Below, one piece after another: positions 1 through 14,311 of a stretch of 64,000 nucleotides of DNA. Source of the stretch: Sinonovacula constricta (taxonomy: Eukaryota > Mollusca > Bivalvia > Cardiida > Solecurtidae). Both the position numbers and the translations under genes were made by a program. Position 1 is the first letter of the stretch; every line of letters begins with the position of its first letter. The DNA lies in assembly GCA_007844125.1 (NCBI GenBank), contig CM017556.1, positions 76,095,618 to 76,159,617 on the forward strand, given 5' to 3'. The notes below the pieces were generated by a model. It searched no databases, was not told the DNA's origin, and saw nothing but the letters and a program-made list of their open reading frames with translations.

Positions 1-503
1 AGAATCATATAAAAATATTGATTTGATGTTTTTAACAAAATGGTTGTCTAAGAAATAAGTTGTAAAATGTGAAGCTGGTATTTAAGCTAGAAAGATTTAT
101 GTATACGAGTAGTTGTCAAGCAACGCTTAGTTTTCCTCTACACCTAAGATTTTCAATTCGTGTTAAAAGTTTCTAATAAAAATCTTGTTCTGAGATAAAT
201 AATAAGCACATATAAGAGCAATGTAAATCTAGGTTTTATAGTGTCAATGGACCTCTTCTTAAAATAATATACGGTTGTAGTTTAAGGAGATCGCGCTCGT
301 TATTTCTCTTTAAGAAATATAATATTAGTTCAAATCGATTGCTATGATCTCCCACTTGTTAATGTATAGGAAGGTTTTGTTCAAAGAGACAAAAACAAGA
401 AATGACACAGACGATGTCCCATATACATATTTACATACGCGAATTTATGAATTTGATATGAACTCCGAAATTCGCAAACGTTTTGTTAGTACTTATATAT
501 TGA
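1..503. other. AT-rich DNA without recognised features
   Basis: Nothing supported. A 66-codon frame at 344 has no recognisable similarity. Confidence 0.6.
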
Positions 504-855
504 ATAAAAATATGATAACGTCCTATGAGTATTGCAATACATAATTAAGATTTGAAGAAGCACAGGACAAGGTAATCACATGCCAGTGGCAGTTGTAAAA
601 ACAACAATGTAATGATACGAGTACATCATATTAAATAGAGCCAACTCAAGAGTTACCGCCTTGGAACGACCAGTCTGCAAATGGGTCGACTGGCGAGCTT
701 AAACCGGATTGAGAGAGCTTAAACCCACTCTTACTAGAGGATTTATCAAATGCAAGTTTTGAAAAGACAACAAGTCTACATGCAACAAAACTGTCCAAGC
801 ACTGAAGTATTCTTAGTGCTAACTATGACGTCATTAAAAAGAAAGTAGTGATGTT
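504..855 (+). repeat. Family A dispersed repeat, diverged copy
   Basis: Recognised by TCCTATGAGTATTGCAA at the start, the core GTTACCGCCTTGGAACGACC, the internal stretch GCTTAAACCGG, and TGACGTCA at 826-833. It is much diverged from the copies at 41-51 kb. Confidence 0.7.
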
Positions 856-3800
856 ATTAAATATCTATTACATCAGTTCAGCTTTGGTGTAAAAGGTTTC
901 ATGTAAAAGTGTTTTAGTTATAAAATCCTGTCCAGACAGATGCGTCTAAATGCAAGATGATCGGACATTGTAGTGACAATGCTATCGAGTATTCTATGCT
1001 GCATATTGATAGCACTTTCATCTAAGTGTCATCGTAACAGTTTTACTGTCGTCGCAGATTGGTTCTTTTTTGCCAAATATAAGTCCCGGTGGAAACGTTT
1101 ACTAACAAGTCTTTGCATTGTATGAGGAAAATATATGTCAATGTTTCATTATTTAATAAACTATCCTGTATTATAATTATGAGTCGATTATGTTAAAGAA
1201 TGAACGTCGTCGTTGCTGTTGAGATCGGACAATTACTTATAATCTGGTACTATGTATACGCATCTAGTTTTATTGATAAAATTGTTTAATTGGCTTTCAG
1301 GTCATTGCCCTGAGCCTCTAGATTGGGAAATGTTGTGAAAGATATCTTGTCGCATCTTGCTTTTCGATAACCTGACTGAATAATCTACAAAGTCTAATGC
1401 ACTTCAACTCATTTACAACATCGGTTAATATACCGTTTAGCAGTAACTATTGCTTATGACGCCAATAAATATTGAACGTTACTTTTCGACATGAGTAATA
1501 TTAAATTTGTCAGAAGGCCCTGCTTTACGTTTGCACAGTTTAGAAAATAAGATAGTCAGATAATTGGATATTGGTTTATCGTAACTGCAAATTAATAGAT
1601 GTATACATCTCTAGAACGAGCTGTATTTCTAACTGTATTGCGTTTAAGGACGGACTGAATATATGTATAAATCATGCGTAAAAGGTGTGTGGTATCTATA
1701 TAAACACATTGTCTGTCGTTCCTCAACTGTCTACTAAATGCTTCTTTGAAGAAGGAAACGAGTGAGACATACAGTTAATGTTTGGTATTGGCCTTTTATT
1801 TTTCTAAAGCATTACGTCTGTTTTCAGGAGATGCAATGAACCCTGTATTATAAGGGTAAATTGGTAGTCTGCCCTACTTTTCCGATATTGATAAAGTCTC
1901 GTCAATTGTTGCATCGGTCTTCTAAGCTGTACCACTGCCGACCAGCAGCAGTTCAGCCACAAAACTCGTTTTGTCGGTAACGTATTAACTTAAGAGTTTG
2001 GTAATAAAGAGTTCATAAAAACCTTATGTAGCTTACACAAAACATTTTATTAGTTAAAACGCGTTCTCCAAAATCATGGAAAGCAAAATTTTCCACTTGA
2101 CCTATAAAATTAGTTTACTGATGAAACTATTCTTTAGACCATTCTTGCAAGATTGCTCCATCAATTGACAACCATTCCATCAAGCTACCTTGAATTGAGA
2201 CACTAGACGCGGTCATCTATTCATCAGTTCTCCAAGGATCATTCAACGCTGAAACACTCGTCATACACTCTCAATTCTTTTTTCATTTTCCTTTTTGTGT
2301 ATAAGATCTATACATAAATGGAGTATATTGTAGAAAGTAATCAAACGGCTGCTTCAGAAGGAGATAACAATTAATACATTAACACACTTACTTGACTTGG
2401 CAGAGTTGTAACAATTTTTTTCTTCAACAACACAGATACAATTAAAGTCATTATCTTGATTTTCAACATGAAACTAGAATGCTGAAAAAAGTTGTTAATA
2501 TGCATTTTTGACATGTAATTGTTTTGACAAGATTCAGTCAAAGCATTCATAAAAAATGGCATTGTACAAAACCTTTGCAACATGAGAACTGTCAGATTTT
2601 AAAGAATTTTGGCCTGGTTATAATTATCTCCATATAAATATTACTTTTTACAATGAAACATCAAACGGAGGGTTTAATGAATATGTTTTATTGACTTTTT
2701 TCATACAGGTGAATAAGCACCGCTGTTGTACGTGTTAAACAAACATGCATAGTTTGGGTTTCAACACCGAATAGATTTAGCTTTATTTTACTAAAATCGC
2801 TTCAGTTATCATGATATCAACAAAATCTTGCGATGTTAAGAAAGCGCATTTATTGGCCATTGTTTCAATGGAATGGTGTCTTTCTTTGTAAATTAGGATC
2901 GTTAACCAAATTATCAATTCCATGTTATAATATCCCTCTGTTAAGGGGATGAGTTTAATGTCAGCACCTGAAAGGGATAAAGGGTATGTTTAGAATATAA
3001 CTACTTTATCTAACAAGTTGCTGTTCCACACGCCTATAGTTTCGCTCTTTTTACTGTATATATTCAAATGCGTTATATACGAGTTGTATACTTACATACA
3101 AAATCCCGTTAGAATTCCGATGTATAAAATGAATTTGAATTAAAACTTACAAAGTAAATAAAGGTCACAACACTCTACTTCCATTCAAATTTGTTAATTC
3201 AGCCTAGAGAAATAGGTAATTAACTACAGCCATCTCGGCTTACTATCTTATAGATTCTGAACACTTTGTAATGGAGGCGCTTATACATTTTATGTTTTAA
3301 TTCACCGATATTGCATACATGCCCTTATCAGTTTAGTTGACAAGATCAAGTTGCAAGTTACAAACACCAAACAGATGGATACACATTCAGCGGTATTGTT
3401 ATGCTTGTAGATTGATATTTAACGACTTTTATACAACTACGTGTATACAGAAAAATATATGTACAGTAAGAATTAATTTTGACACATTGTTATAATAAAT
3501 AATCACGTAATCACTCTTGCGACATAATATTACAAATAACACAACAGACAAAGCGCTATCCTACTGTAACATACGAATACATATACAGGAAAATGACATG
3601 AAAACTTTTACATTATGAAAACATTTGAAAATTGTTTCTGTAAATTCTTACAGCAAGGTAGTTCATTTTATATTGGGTAAGTAGATTATCGTGTAGCTTT
3701 AGAACAATATATGATGTGTTAAGTAGGAATAATCACAAAACATGACCATCTAGAAATGGAAATTAAATTATTAAAAACAATTCGAAGTTAGATTTTCTGT

Positions 3801-4040
3801 AAAACAACATTTTAGTTGGCAGATGCTTTCGTGTAAACGGTATACATTCGAATATATTCGTAGAATGCCTTCTATGCGTTTTGTGTGCAATGATTAGTAA
3901 TTAAGAAAGAACGTTTTTCTTACATGCACAACTGTTATCAAATGTATGGTCTTTCATTGTCCTTCTGGACGAACACAGTCATATAATTCTAAGATGTTGA
4001 CAAACCTGTATCAGTGACATCTGTTGCCGTACAAATGTTA
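856..4040. other. AT-rich intergenic DNA
   Basis: No gene, RNA or clear repeat seen. Open frames are short and without family features. Confidence 0.6.
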
Positions 4041-5550
4041 ATAAACCAAGCATTAACTGACTCAACATAATTTACCGAGCATTAACTGACACAACATAAT
4101 TAACCGAGCATTAACTGACTCAGCATAATTAACCGAGCATTAACTGTCCAACATAATTAACCGAGCATTAACTGACACATTATAATTAACCGAGCATTAA
4201 CTGACGACTCAGCATAATTAACAGAGCATTAACTGACACAACATAATTAACCGAGCATTATTTGACTCAACATCATTAACAGAGCATTGACTGACTCAAC
4301 ATAATAAACCGAGCATTAACTGACTCAACATAATAAACCGAGCATTAACTGACTTAACATAAAAAAACGAGCATTCACTGACTCAACATCATTAACCGAG
4401 CATTAACTGACTCAACATAATCAACCGAGCATTAACAGTCTCAACATAATTAACAGAGCATTAACTGACTTAACATAATTAACAGAGCATTAACTGACTC
4501 AACATTATTAGCCAAGCATTAAGTGGCTCAACGTAATTAACCGAGCATTAACTGACTCAACATAATTAACAGAGCATTATCTGACTCAACATAATTAACC
4601 AAGCATTAACTGACTCAACATAATTAACCAAGCATTAACTGACTCAGCATAATTAACCGAGCATTAACTGACGCAGCATAATTAACCGAGCATTGACTGA
4701 CTTAGCATAATTAAAAGAGCATTAACTGACTCAACATAATTAACAGAGCATTAATTGACTCAGCATAATTAACAGAGCATTTACTGACTCAGCATAATTA
4801 ACCAAGCATTAACTGACTCAGCATAATTAACAGAGCATTAACTGACTCAACATAATTAACCAAGCATTAACTGACTCAGCATAATTAACAGAGCATTAAC
4901 TGACTCAGCATAATTAACAGAGCATTAACTGACTCAACATAATTAACAGAGCTTTAACTGACTCAGTATAATTAACATAGCATTAACTGACTCAACATAA
5001 TTAACAGAGCATTAACTGACTCAACATAATTAACCAAGCATTAACTGACTCAGCATAATTAACAGAGCATTAACTTTAATTGACTCAGCATAATTAAGCG
5101 AGCATTAACGGACTTAACATTATTAACCAAACATTAACTGACTCACCATAATTAACCGAGCATTAACTGACTCACCATAATTAACCGAGCATTAACTGAC
5201 TCAACATAATTAACAGAGCATTAACTGACTCAACATAATTAACCGCGTATTTACTGACGCAGCATAATTATCCGAGCATTGACTGACTCAACACAATTAA
5301 CCGAGCATTAACTGACTCATTATAATTAACCAAGCGTTAACTGACTCAACATAATTAACAGAGCATTATCTGACTCAAAATAATTAACCGAGCATTAACT
5401 GACGCAGCATAACTAACCGAGCATTGACTGACTTAGCATTATTAACCGAGCATTAATTGACTCAACATAATTAACAAAGCATTAACTGACTCAACATAAT
5501 TAACCAAGCATTAACTGACTCAGCAAATTAACAGAGCATTAACTGACTCA
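4041..5550 (+). repeat. 29-bp minisatellite, about 52 tandem copies
   Basis: Near-uniform 29-bp units over about 1.5 kb. Each unit reads GAGCATTAACTGACTCA followed by ACATAATTAACC. Variants are CTCAACAT/CTCAGCAT and AACCGAG/AACAGAG/AACCAAG. A short extra insertion breaks the register near 5069-5090. Variant pairs (AACAT..ACCAAG then AGCAT..ACAGAG) recur around 4850, 5030 and 5510, suggesting local multi-unit duplication. Confidence 0.97.
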
Positions 5551-5936
5551 ATACGAACTATTCTCTTTGAAAGACGTAGAAGCATTGGTGCTTGAAGATC
5601 TGTTGGTATAAATTATTATTTAAAACAAACATGTACAGATAACAGAGTAAAGAAATGTTTGTCATTTGACAAAAATAAATGCCACAAGCAATACTTTTAT
5701 CCACTTCTGTGAAATCTTCTTTCTTCATAAGACGATTAAAATACGTAAGCCAAACTCCTAAAAAGTAAACATTATGTCATGTATTTGTTCTGTTGATAAA
5801 GTCAGTCGACCATGTCACACTGTTCACAAATTTTAAAAATTAAAATGCGGGCCAATTATATTGTGTATGATATAGTTTTGAAAAAGGTGCACGATATGAA
5901 AGAATGGTGTCTTCTAGTACTGCCCTTTACAGACAA

Positions 5937-5996
5937 CGGCATGTTAGCTGCACGGAAGTCCACCACATACAGTGTTGCCATTGATTGGCCTCAAGC
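5937..5996 (+). repeat. Family C dispersed repeat fragment
   Basis: Shares a segment ending in TGCCATTGATTGGCC with copies at 13019-13092 (minus strand) and 23347-23424 (plus strand). Similarity includes GTTAGCTGCACGG and GTCCACCACATA. Origin unknown. Confidence 0.4.
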
Positions 5997-6530
5997 AAAA
6001 TTGACAAGGGACAATAAGGCAGATGAATATTAGTCTCTTGGCAGCAATTTCTGTCATTAGCTATTAGGTTGATAAAGAAAAATGTTCCAATGTTTTAAAT
6101 AAAAATGGTGCCTATCTGTACCATATGTGTCTTGCTTCTGTTTTGTCGTAATGCACTTTCCTATTGTCATTTACAGACGCAAGCAATGATCAGTCATTTA
6201 ATTTTTACCTTTCTACACCAATTTTTTACAGGACAAATCGTATCTCGTTAGCTCGCTCGCTCTTGAACTATCCTTGAGGTATGTTCTTGACAGGGACAGC
6301 CCTCATGAACCTGATCAAATGAGATAATACGAAGGAGTAACTGCAGAGCATTGAATTATATAATGTGAAGAATGTGCAGCACTGCAGCATGTGCATCCCC
6401 GATAATCATAGGAAAAACAGAATCAAAGTACTTTGACAAGTATAATTTAGGTAGTTTTAAGCGATTTTTAATAATTGTTTTCTTTCTTTTCACATGAGTC
6501 TATATTTTGAGTTTATAATTACTGGTACGA

Positions 6531-6662
<132 letters not shown>

Positions 6663-6899
6663 TAGTTGAAGAAAACTCTAACATAAATATATTGCAATAT
6701 GAAAGTTTAGGCAGAGTTTTTAAAATAGTCATCATTTTCATCGTCTTAAACTTTCACGCTCAAACACGCCTTTCTTATTTCCAAACGGTTTGAAAAATTT
6801 TTGGAAGCATTCTAATGTTTGACATATAGAAAGCTTTATAAAATTTGTCTACAATGTCTTTATAATATATGAAGATCCCAGAAAAAATGGTTGGGTAGA

Positions 6900-6958
6900 A
6901 TAATCGACGCCAATCGAAGATCTTCATTAATAATCGACGCCAATCAAAGATCTTCATA
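6900..6958 (+). repeat. Short direct repeat, two copies of about 30 bp
   Basis: AATCGACGCCAATC followed by AAGATCTTCAT occurs twice, 30 bp apart, with one base difference. Confidence 0.85.
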
Positions 6959-6959
6959 A

Positions 6960-9900
6960 ATAAAAATGCACTAGCTGGGACTGTAAGTCAGACTTTTTAT
7001 CTCGGTGACCATTCCCACTCGACAACCAGCGCATCCATAAAAGCACTAAGGCTGCGTCATAGTAAAATCAAATATTATTACCTCTGCGAGTATGTCTGCC
7101 TTGATGCTTTAGGCAGCAGCCCCATTGGATTTCTTTGTTTGCAGCATTCTGGCCAATATGCCCGAATGCAAAATCATTATTAACATTGTACCACATTTGT
7201 AAGCGAAGCGTTACTATATCGGGCCTTCAGGTTATTCAGATTTATATAAAAAGTTAATAACACAATTCACTTCAGATTAGTTTAAGTTCTATAAATGAAT
7301 TCCTCCAAATTTAATCATTAAAACAGAATGTCTACTCGGTAAATAAAGCAACGGAAATTATCTGGATGAAAAAAGACACTATCGAATGTCAAGGTCTAGC
7401 GGAAACAACCTAAGCGCCAAACGGCGAGGGCACAATGACTTGTGTAGTTGCACATAACCAAATATCCATTTATAGTTAAAATAACATATTACATCACGTC
7501 TAGTACATGCAACATATTACTGTCAAAAAGATCAAAACAAGAATTTTAAACACATAATGCATAGAGTATTTTGTTGAACCAGTCGTAAAGTGGAATTTAT
7601 TTCACCGAGTTTTCAGCAAGTCAGGGGAAGCCAAGGGTTAAAATTATTTTTGCTGAGCCGGACATAAAACCAAATTTATCTTACACCAGATATATTATAT
7701 TTTATGCCTTAATATATGTACTAAATAAGCTCGATATTTCCATTTTCGGAGCAATATTTAACGGCTTTTACACGCCTCCACATGTTTATTTACGACCTAT
7801 TCACATTGCAAAAAAGTTCCTGATTCATACATGTATGGTGTTTCCTTTAAATAAAAATACACGGAACATTTTAAGGAATATTTAAATGTGAGTTAATATA
7901 TTGGAAATCAGGAAGTAGCTAGGAACTGAAGAATCATAAATAACACCATGTGTGTACGTTGTACACGATAATGTGGTGCTTATTTCAAATTAAATAGGTC
8001 CGCTGTTATTGTCCATGATTCAAAGCAAACGGCAATATACTTTGATCAAGGTTTAATCTTGTGAAAGTCTAAAAGTAGATGCACTGATATGGCTTATTGG
8101 ATAGATATAAGGGTTTTGGAAAGTGATGTTTCCTGTAAGTTATTCCAAACACGATTTTACATTCAAATATAATGTAACTGCCCTGATAAATCCCAAAATA
8201 TATTGCCTCGTCTAAGATAATATGTTATAGTGTAATGCTCCTTATATGAGCCTAAGGAAGCGCCGACATTATTTGCATAACCTGCTTTCCTAATATCAAT
8301 AGGTTTTATTAATTCAATGGTATTGACCCAATTTCGTGCTTTAACACACAGAATTAACACTTAATGTCCCTGTTGTCCTTGACTATTACTTAAAATCTAA
8401 TAAATGGATTTTAATCTTGAAAATTTCGAGGGCCAGTTTTGCTAAAATGTGCTTATCACGTGAATATTAAATTTAAATATATTAACTTGGCAAACAACTG
8501 ACTTTAATTATAATTTAATCGCAAGTTTGTATAGTGGATGTGTTTATATAAATCTATCTTAGTGAATAGGAACATGTGCGACTCACAGTTACATGGTGTG
8601 GTTACGCGTCTGTCGCTAAATGTTATAATCTTACATAAAGAACATTATGACTGCATTGAATTGCTTGAAGCGGTTAACAAGCAGTAAGAGTTGAAAGGTT
8701 TGTACTCTGAGGACTGTTTAAGGATTTTGTAAAGTACAAAATGAATAAATAGATGTTTTCGTAAAATTAGGATTATGGATTTATCATTAATTTTAATCAC
8801 AGTATAAGTCCTTTCAATTAAATTAATTGACGACTATTTTATAAGCAAAGAAATGCTTCATTGAAACTCAATATATGCATGAGGAAAATGCCCCCACCCC
8901 TATTTACACAATATTGCTAAATGATTTACAAAAGGAAAAGGTACACCATAGATATTGTCACAATAGTTTTGTTTCTTAAAACAAAACAGGTTGCACATTA
9001 TCTTCACAAAAGATTTTTCAGTGTCTCGTGTTAAAAGAAACTACATAATGTCGTATATGCAATCAAATATATCAAAGATGTACCAGACTGAACCAATGGC
9101 CTTAATAACATGGTGCTAAGTTGCATTGTATTATAGAAGAAATCCTCTTTTCACAAATTGATTCCATTTATTTAAATTGTAAGTATAAATTAATTTATCT
9201 AATAACGTAATATAATGGGTAGATAAATATATTCTATTACCTTCAGATTATGGAGAGCAATGACAGCAAACAGAACAGTGTGATACACTTTATACAAGGG
9301 AACTGGGAAAAAAGAAGACAAAAATTATTTAAGTATTGCTGAGTGTGTGCGATTCGTGTTAATGTTGATTGAGATGATAGTGGGGATGGTGATTGTAGTG
9401 GAAATGGTGTTGGTAGTTGTGGTCGTAGTTTGTAACATAACACAATGAGTACATTTGCGTAATAATAAAACAATAGATCTACGTTATATACAATTAAAAA
9501 TTAATAATAGGTACTACGTTTGAATTATTTAAAATGAAAAAAAAGAAATATTACAAAAGGACAAAAATACGATTTATAATCTTTACCTACTAAATCAATG
9601 CCTAGTCTGTCCTGCTGCGATGGATTCAACAGACACATTTCAGGTCTAAGGTGGGCAGCCAGGCAACCAACTGAACAATTGTCCTTGATGGCCAGTACTA
9701 GTCTTGGACAATAACAACGAATGTCATTCCGTACAATAAAGTACCACTTCTATTTTTAAATGAATTTTTTATAGATTGTGTTATCAGATATTGCATTCAT
9801 GGTGGTAAATAACTGTTTCTTGGCATTAATTTCTCGCCTACGTCTGACTCTAAACCGAACGTATATAGGCATTAAACAGTTCAAAGTCTGCAAAACTAAA

Positions 9901-11116
9901 TCAACGAATCTCATTGAATCTACGTAATACCTTCCATTTATTTCCATTCCACCCATGTAGCATTGAATCACAATCTCTTGAAATAAGTTTTAGCAGACAC
10001 AATACAATAGAACAGCAATATTTGTCAATGTCATATCTACGTATGTCGTACTAGTTTCCTTCCGTGAGTTTGTCTGTGTTTGACATAGGACTAGACAAAC
10101 ATTTATTGCAAAGCCCACCTGGGCATACATCATCTGTTGGAAATTGATTGGACATCTTCAAATAATGAGTGCCAGCTTAATTCAGTAGACATAAACGCTT
10201 AAATCTGGAAACCAGAATACAAAAGCAAACTTGCAATTAGTGTAATTACTTGTGAAAATATCAAAATTGAATATTTTAGTACTATCTAAAAAGAAAAGGT
10301 GTGACATTAAAGTAGTTCATTCTGATAAATTAAACTAACTATTGCATTAAAACTGTCATTAGTTATACCTATGACAAGCAGAGGTTCTGAAGAAAAAAAC
10401 GTAATTTTGTTGGTTTCCAGACAAAACGTACAGATATTGTTAAGCTAAAAGGTTCCCAGCAGGATACAATAAATAGGGCACAATGCGTCTTGCTTTATTA
10501 AGGCTGTGAGGGCAATGGCTACACTGCAATTTAAGCAATACTTGATTAAACGATAATAAAATGTCAGCCTTGGTGCCAATACCATCTTATTCTACTTATC
10601 ACAACTGTAAGGCTACCGATTAGATTGGCTCCATTTAGACTAACACCCTAACGGCAAAATGTGTCTATTGTAGGCTATAACAGTGAATACAATTGATGAA
10701 TAAAGGATACAAACGGTACACATTCTGTTACTCTTCAAAGCCTTGTATCTGTAAACATTCAATGGTCGTGTTCGTGTTGGCTACAATGACATGCAACTAA
10801 TACTCAATTTAGTCAGCCTATATTAAAAAATCCTTTATCATTGATTTAGACAGTTCACAATTGAACAATTATGTGCTAAAGTAACATTTTATATAGACAT
10901 TTGTTACTTAAAACACAAATAACACCTCGTCGATTTATAAATAATGTTTATATTAACAGGATACACAATTTTTCTTATTTTTAAACTTTGTTACTAGACG
11001 TGCATGCAAATCTGTTGTTGTACGCAATATATACAAAAATACAGTCGGGAATTGAATATTGATGTTTGCATTACTTTAATAAACGACCGACTGCTGAACA
11101 AATGTTCCTACCACTA
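6960..11116. other. AT-rich intergenic DNA
   Basis: No supported gene. A 71-codon minus-strand frame at 9756-9971 with a basic stretch has no recognisable domain. Confidence 0.55.

Positions 11117-11200
<84 letters not shown>
11117..11200. repeat. (AT)n dinucleotide microsatellite
   Basis: Uninterrupted alternating AT for about 84 bp. Confidence 0.98.
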
Positions 11201-11204
<4 letters not shown>

Positions 11205-11261
11205 AGTATATGGTAAAATCAATGTAATTTGTACAAAACTATTTAAAGGAGAAGTGAAATA

Positions 11262-11276
11262 TTTTTTTTTTTTTTT
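11262..11276 (-). repeat. Poly(T) tract, possible A-tail of a minus-strand retroposed sequence
   Basis: Fifteen T followed by ATAGTTTTATTGAATTTCAG. A poly(A) on the minus strand could mark a retroposed 3' end, but no element body is recognised beside it. Confidence 0.4.
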
Positions 11277-12059
11277 ATAGTTTTATTGAATTTCAGCCAG
11301 AAGGTCGTTCGACCCATGTGGCAATACATAGTATAATACATAGTACAAACAATGACGAATGTGGACATGTATACTTTTTTAAAGAAAAACATATATGTTA
11401 TCAATGTTATATTGGCAAAATAAATCAAGTATTAACATACAAATCAAACAATTATATACATATATTTTATATAAATAGAATTTACAATATTTAATACCAG
11501 TAGGTATGTGCTTTACTGGTACCGTGATTGTTAAATAGGTTTTCAAATTGACTCCGTGTTTTAACCCTGAAGTAGTTTAGTGAATTATCATGTTCGTGTA
11601 AAAAGTATAAGAACCGATAGCACATGGTGTTTATCAACAAACGTTAAATGCACAAAAAAATAGTAATTTCGCTTTCAATATCAACTGACGGGGGTATGAA
11701 TTTACGTTTACTAAAAGAAAGAGGCTCAAGATTATTGTTGTAACAATGGGGTGATAGAACAATTATGCTCCAGAGGAAATAAAGTTCATTAAAGGAAGAG
11801 GAAGAATGGCACACAATGCCTATATAATTTATTTATGGAATTCGAGTTGGAGCCAAAGCATCGACGGTCGAAGGATAATAGATAGAGAACTTCGAAAGGA
11901 CAATATTTATAACAGATAAAGTAAGTTTTGGAACCTAATTGCTTAGTTTTAAGAGACATGGACATATGGTTGGATAAAGTTGTGGTTGTTGTAGAATCAC
12001 TTGTGCAGTATTGTCATGTATTGGGGGTGGCCATCTTATCCCTGGCATAAGATTAGAAG

Positions 12060-12362
12060 TAGATGAGATCCCTTGTCGACACTCAAGAGAAGTCATATGA
12101 CCATTAAATAAAGTTTTATTTGCAAACACCATATCATCTCAGTGCAAGTAACAGTGAACATACAAAATTTAAAACTAGTCATATGATGAGGTCTCTTGAC
12201 GAAAACGAAACTCAAGAGAAGTCGTATGACCATTAAATACACTCCAATATACAAAAACATGAATCTCAATGCATATAATAGTATACATACGAAAGTGTAA
12301 TGAGTTATATGATGAGATCACTTAACAAAGCATAGCTCATGAGAAGACACGACAATCATGAT
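12060..12362 (+). repeat. Tandem repeat of about 125 bp, three diverged copies
   Basis: GATGAGATCYCTTG is followed by CTCAAGAGAAGTCRTATGAC and CATTAAATA. Copies start near 12062, 12185 and 12311, and the third is the most diverged. Confidence 0.75.
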
Positions 12363-12617
12363 AGCCGGATTAATAAGCATACACTGTAACCTAAATAGAC
12401 AGACAAATCATCCACCCTTCAATTCATGATGTAAAATATGCCAAGTAAGCACTGCGTGAATAAACGCTCTCTCATTATGTTGTTAATTTTGTTAGGACAG
12501 TAATCTTAAGAAAATATCTAACAACATAATGAACAAAATAATGAATTAAATTCCCCAAGACCTTTAAGCAAATGGCACTTTTTAACGTAATAAAGAAACA
12601 TACATTTCTATTTCCCT

Positions 12618-12687
12618 TAAAAAACAAAAAACAAAACAAAAAAAAAAAAAACAAAAAAAAAAACAACAAAAAAAAAAAAAAAAACAT
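12618..12687. repeat. A-rich low-complexity tract
   Basis: Runs of A broken by single C, about 70 bp. It produces a spurious Lys/Asn frame on one strand and a Phe frame on the other. Confidence 0.95.
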
Positions 12688-13018
12688 AAATATACAAAAG
12701 ATTGGCCAAACAATAGAAAATGACCATTCATTGGACCCGCCTTTTATCCAAATGAACTGATTAGCACTGACTGAATCCCCCAAATCATAAAAAAACATTG
12801 TTTCGATTGCAGTGTATAATAAAATTACTGAAAATTTAAATCACAAACCATTTACAACTGTATAAATATTCTAAAAGAACGTGCATGTAAACCATACTAC
12901 GGAGACGATTTCAAACATAAGCAATAAAAATTCATATAGGTACTATAAGCTTAATAAAAGGGCAGAGTCTCAATATAATGATTCCTTTGCATAGTCTGTC
13001 CCAAGCCACCATTTCCGC

Positions 13019-13092
13019 TGAAATGGACCAATCAATGCCAATAAAGTATTTGATGGATTGCCATGCCGCTAACTGACCGCAGTTCCTGAGGG
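13019..13092 (-). repeat. Family C dispersed repeat fragment
   Basis: On the minus strand it reads GTTAGCGGCATGGCAATCCA and then GGCATTGATTGGTCC, matching the 5.94-kb copy over about 70 bp with many differences. Confidence 0.4.
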
Positions 13093-13574
13093 CTAATAAT
13101 GAAAATTTCTTTTTTATAAATGTCAGCTTTACTCCACCAGACGGAAACTGGCCGAAACATATTTTGCACAAAATCAGTTAGCATTTCAAATGAAGCCGAA
13201 CATATGAAGTTCTGTTTTAAACTACTCTCGCATTGTCCTTATAGGTGTTGATCGTTTATCATAGAAAAAGATGTTAAAGAAGACATTTCAGATACGAATT
13301 TAACATCTGAAGTATAGAAGAAATCATAGCTTTTGCTAAATAAAAAGTATTTTAAGGATTTCATAGTTCTAGTGACAATATATCGGCGATAACTACTTTA
13401 AAGAAGAATTATTCTACACAGAATATGATAGTATCAAAATTACCACTCGACAAGGGCAAACACGTGCGTTTATCTAAAGGCGACAAAATACACCAAGAAA
13501 GGAATTTCCCATGAAGATGGGAAAACGAGTTAACGCCTACGAACGGTCCGTCGGCATAAGGGCGACTTTTATTC

Positions 13575-13735
13575 CGTGTACGGAGCTTTGTAGGAGCACA
13601 TTTGCCTCGGAGCACATTTGTCTCACGAGGTGTGACCGATGTGCTCTTAAACATTCATATTTTCGGCAAATTGGAGATGGGACAGATGTGTTCGACCCAC
13701 AATAGGAAAGACACTCTAAGCACATTTGTCTCACA
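13575..13735 (+). repeat. Left block of an inverted repeat pair with clustered GCACATTTGTCTCA motifs
   Basis: About 75 bp from 13575 resemble the reverse complement of 17727-17800 (TTGTAGGAGCAC, CTCGGAGCAC, TTTGTCTCA and GACCGATG in the same order). About five copies of a GAGCACATTTGTCTCA-like motif occur to 13735 in both orientations. Confidence 0.7.
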
Positions 13736-13804
13736 GTCTATCATATCTTGCTTTCTACTTGAAAGTATGGTGTAATTGTCCCAAGAGGCAGATATAAAAA
13801 TTAG

Positions 13805-13834
13805 CTGTCTGTCTGTTTCTCTGTCCGTCTGTCG
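13805..13834. repeat. Imperfect (GTCT)n microsatellite
   Basis: CTGTCTGTCTG followed by degenerate GTCT/GTCC units. Confidence 0.8.
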
Positions 13835-14311
13835 CGTTAAAGATGTATTATAAATCACTTGATCTAATTGTCTTAACTTGAAGTCGACAAGATTAAGAAA
13901 CCGCTTTCAGTCGCTTTCACTCCTTCATATTCGATTTATTATCATGCTAATTTTAGAGAATAGTTCATTTTCTTATCAATACTTCATTTATTTATTTATT
14001 TTATTTTAGTAATCAATTTGAAAAAAAGTATACCCCAGTTGTTTTATCTATGTTGAAGGATCTTGCACGAATAATGACAAAAGTGGGGTATTGTTATTAT
14101 TACGACAGAGCAAGAACGTGTATTCTGCTTAGATTTAATATTTTCCCATTAGCATGGATATAGGTTTTAAACATAGTGGATACAATATTCCAGTTGTTTT
14201 ATCCAGTTGATAATATTTAATGGGGTATTTTAATATCCTACCACGGAGTCTTAATCTCGATACACCAATTACTAGTCAATCACCAATTAGCTATTTTGTT
14301 TACTTACATGT

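Noticed and set aside
4041..5550. CRISPR-like array
   Set aside because: Units are contiguous 29-mers without unique spacers, and the context is eukaryotic. It is a minisatellite.
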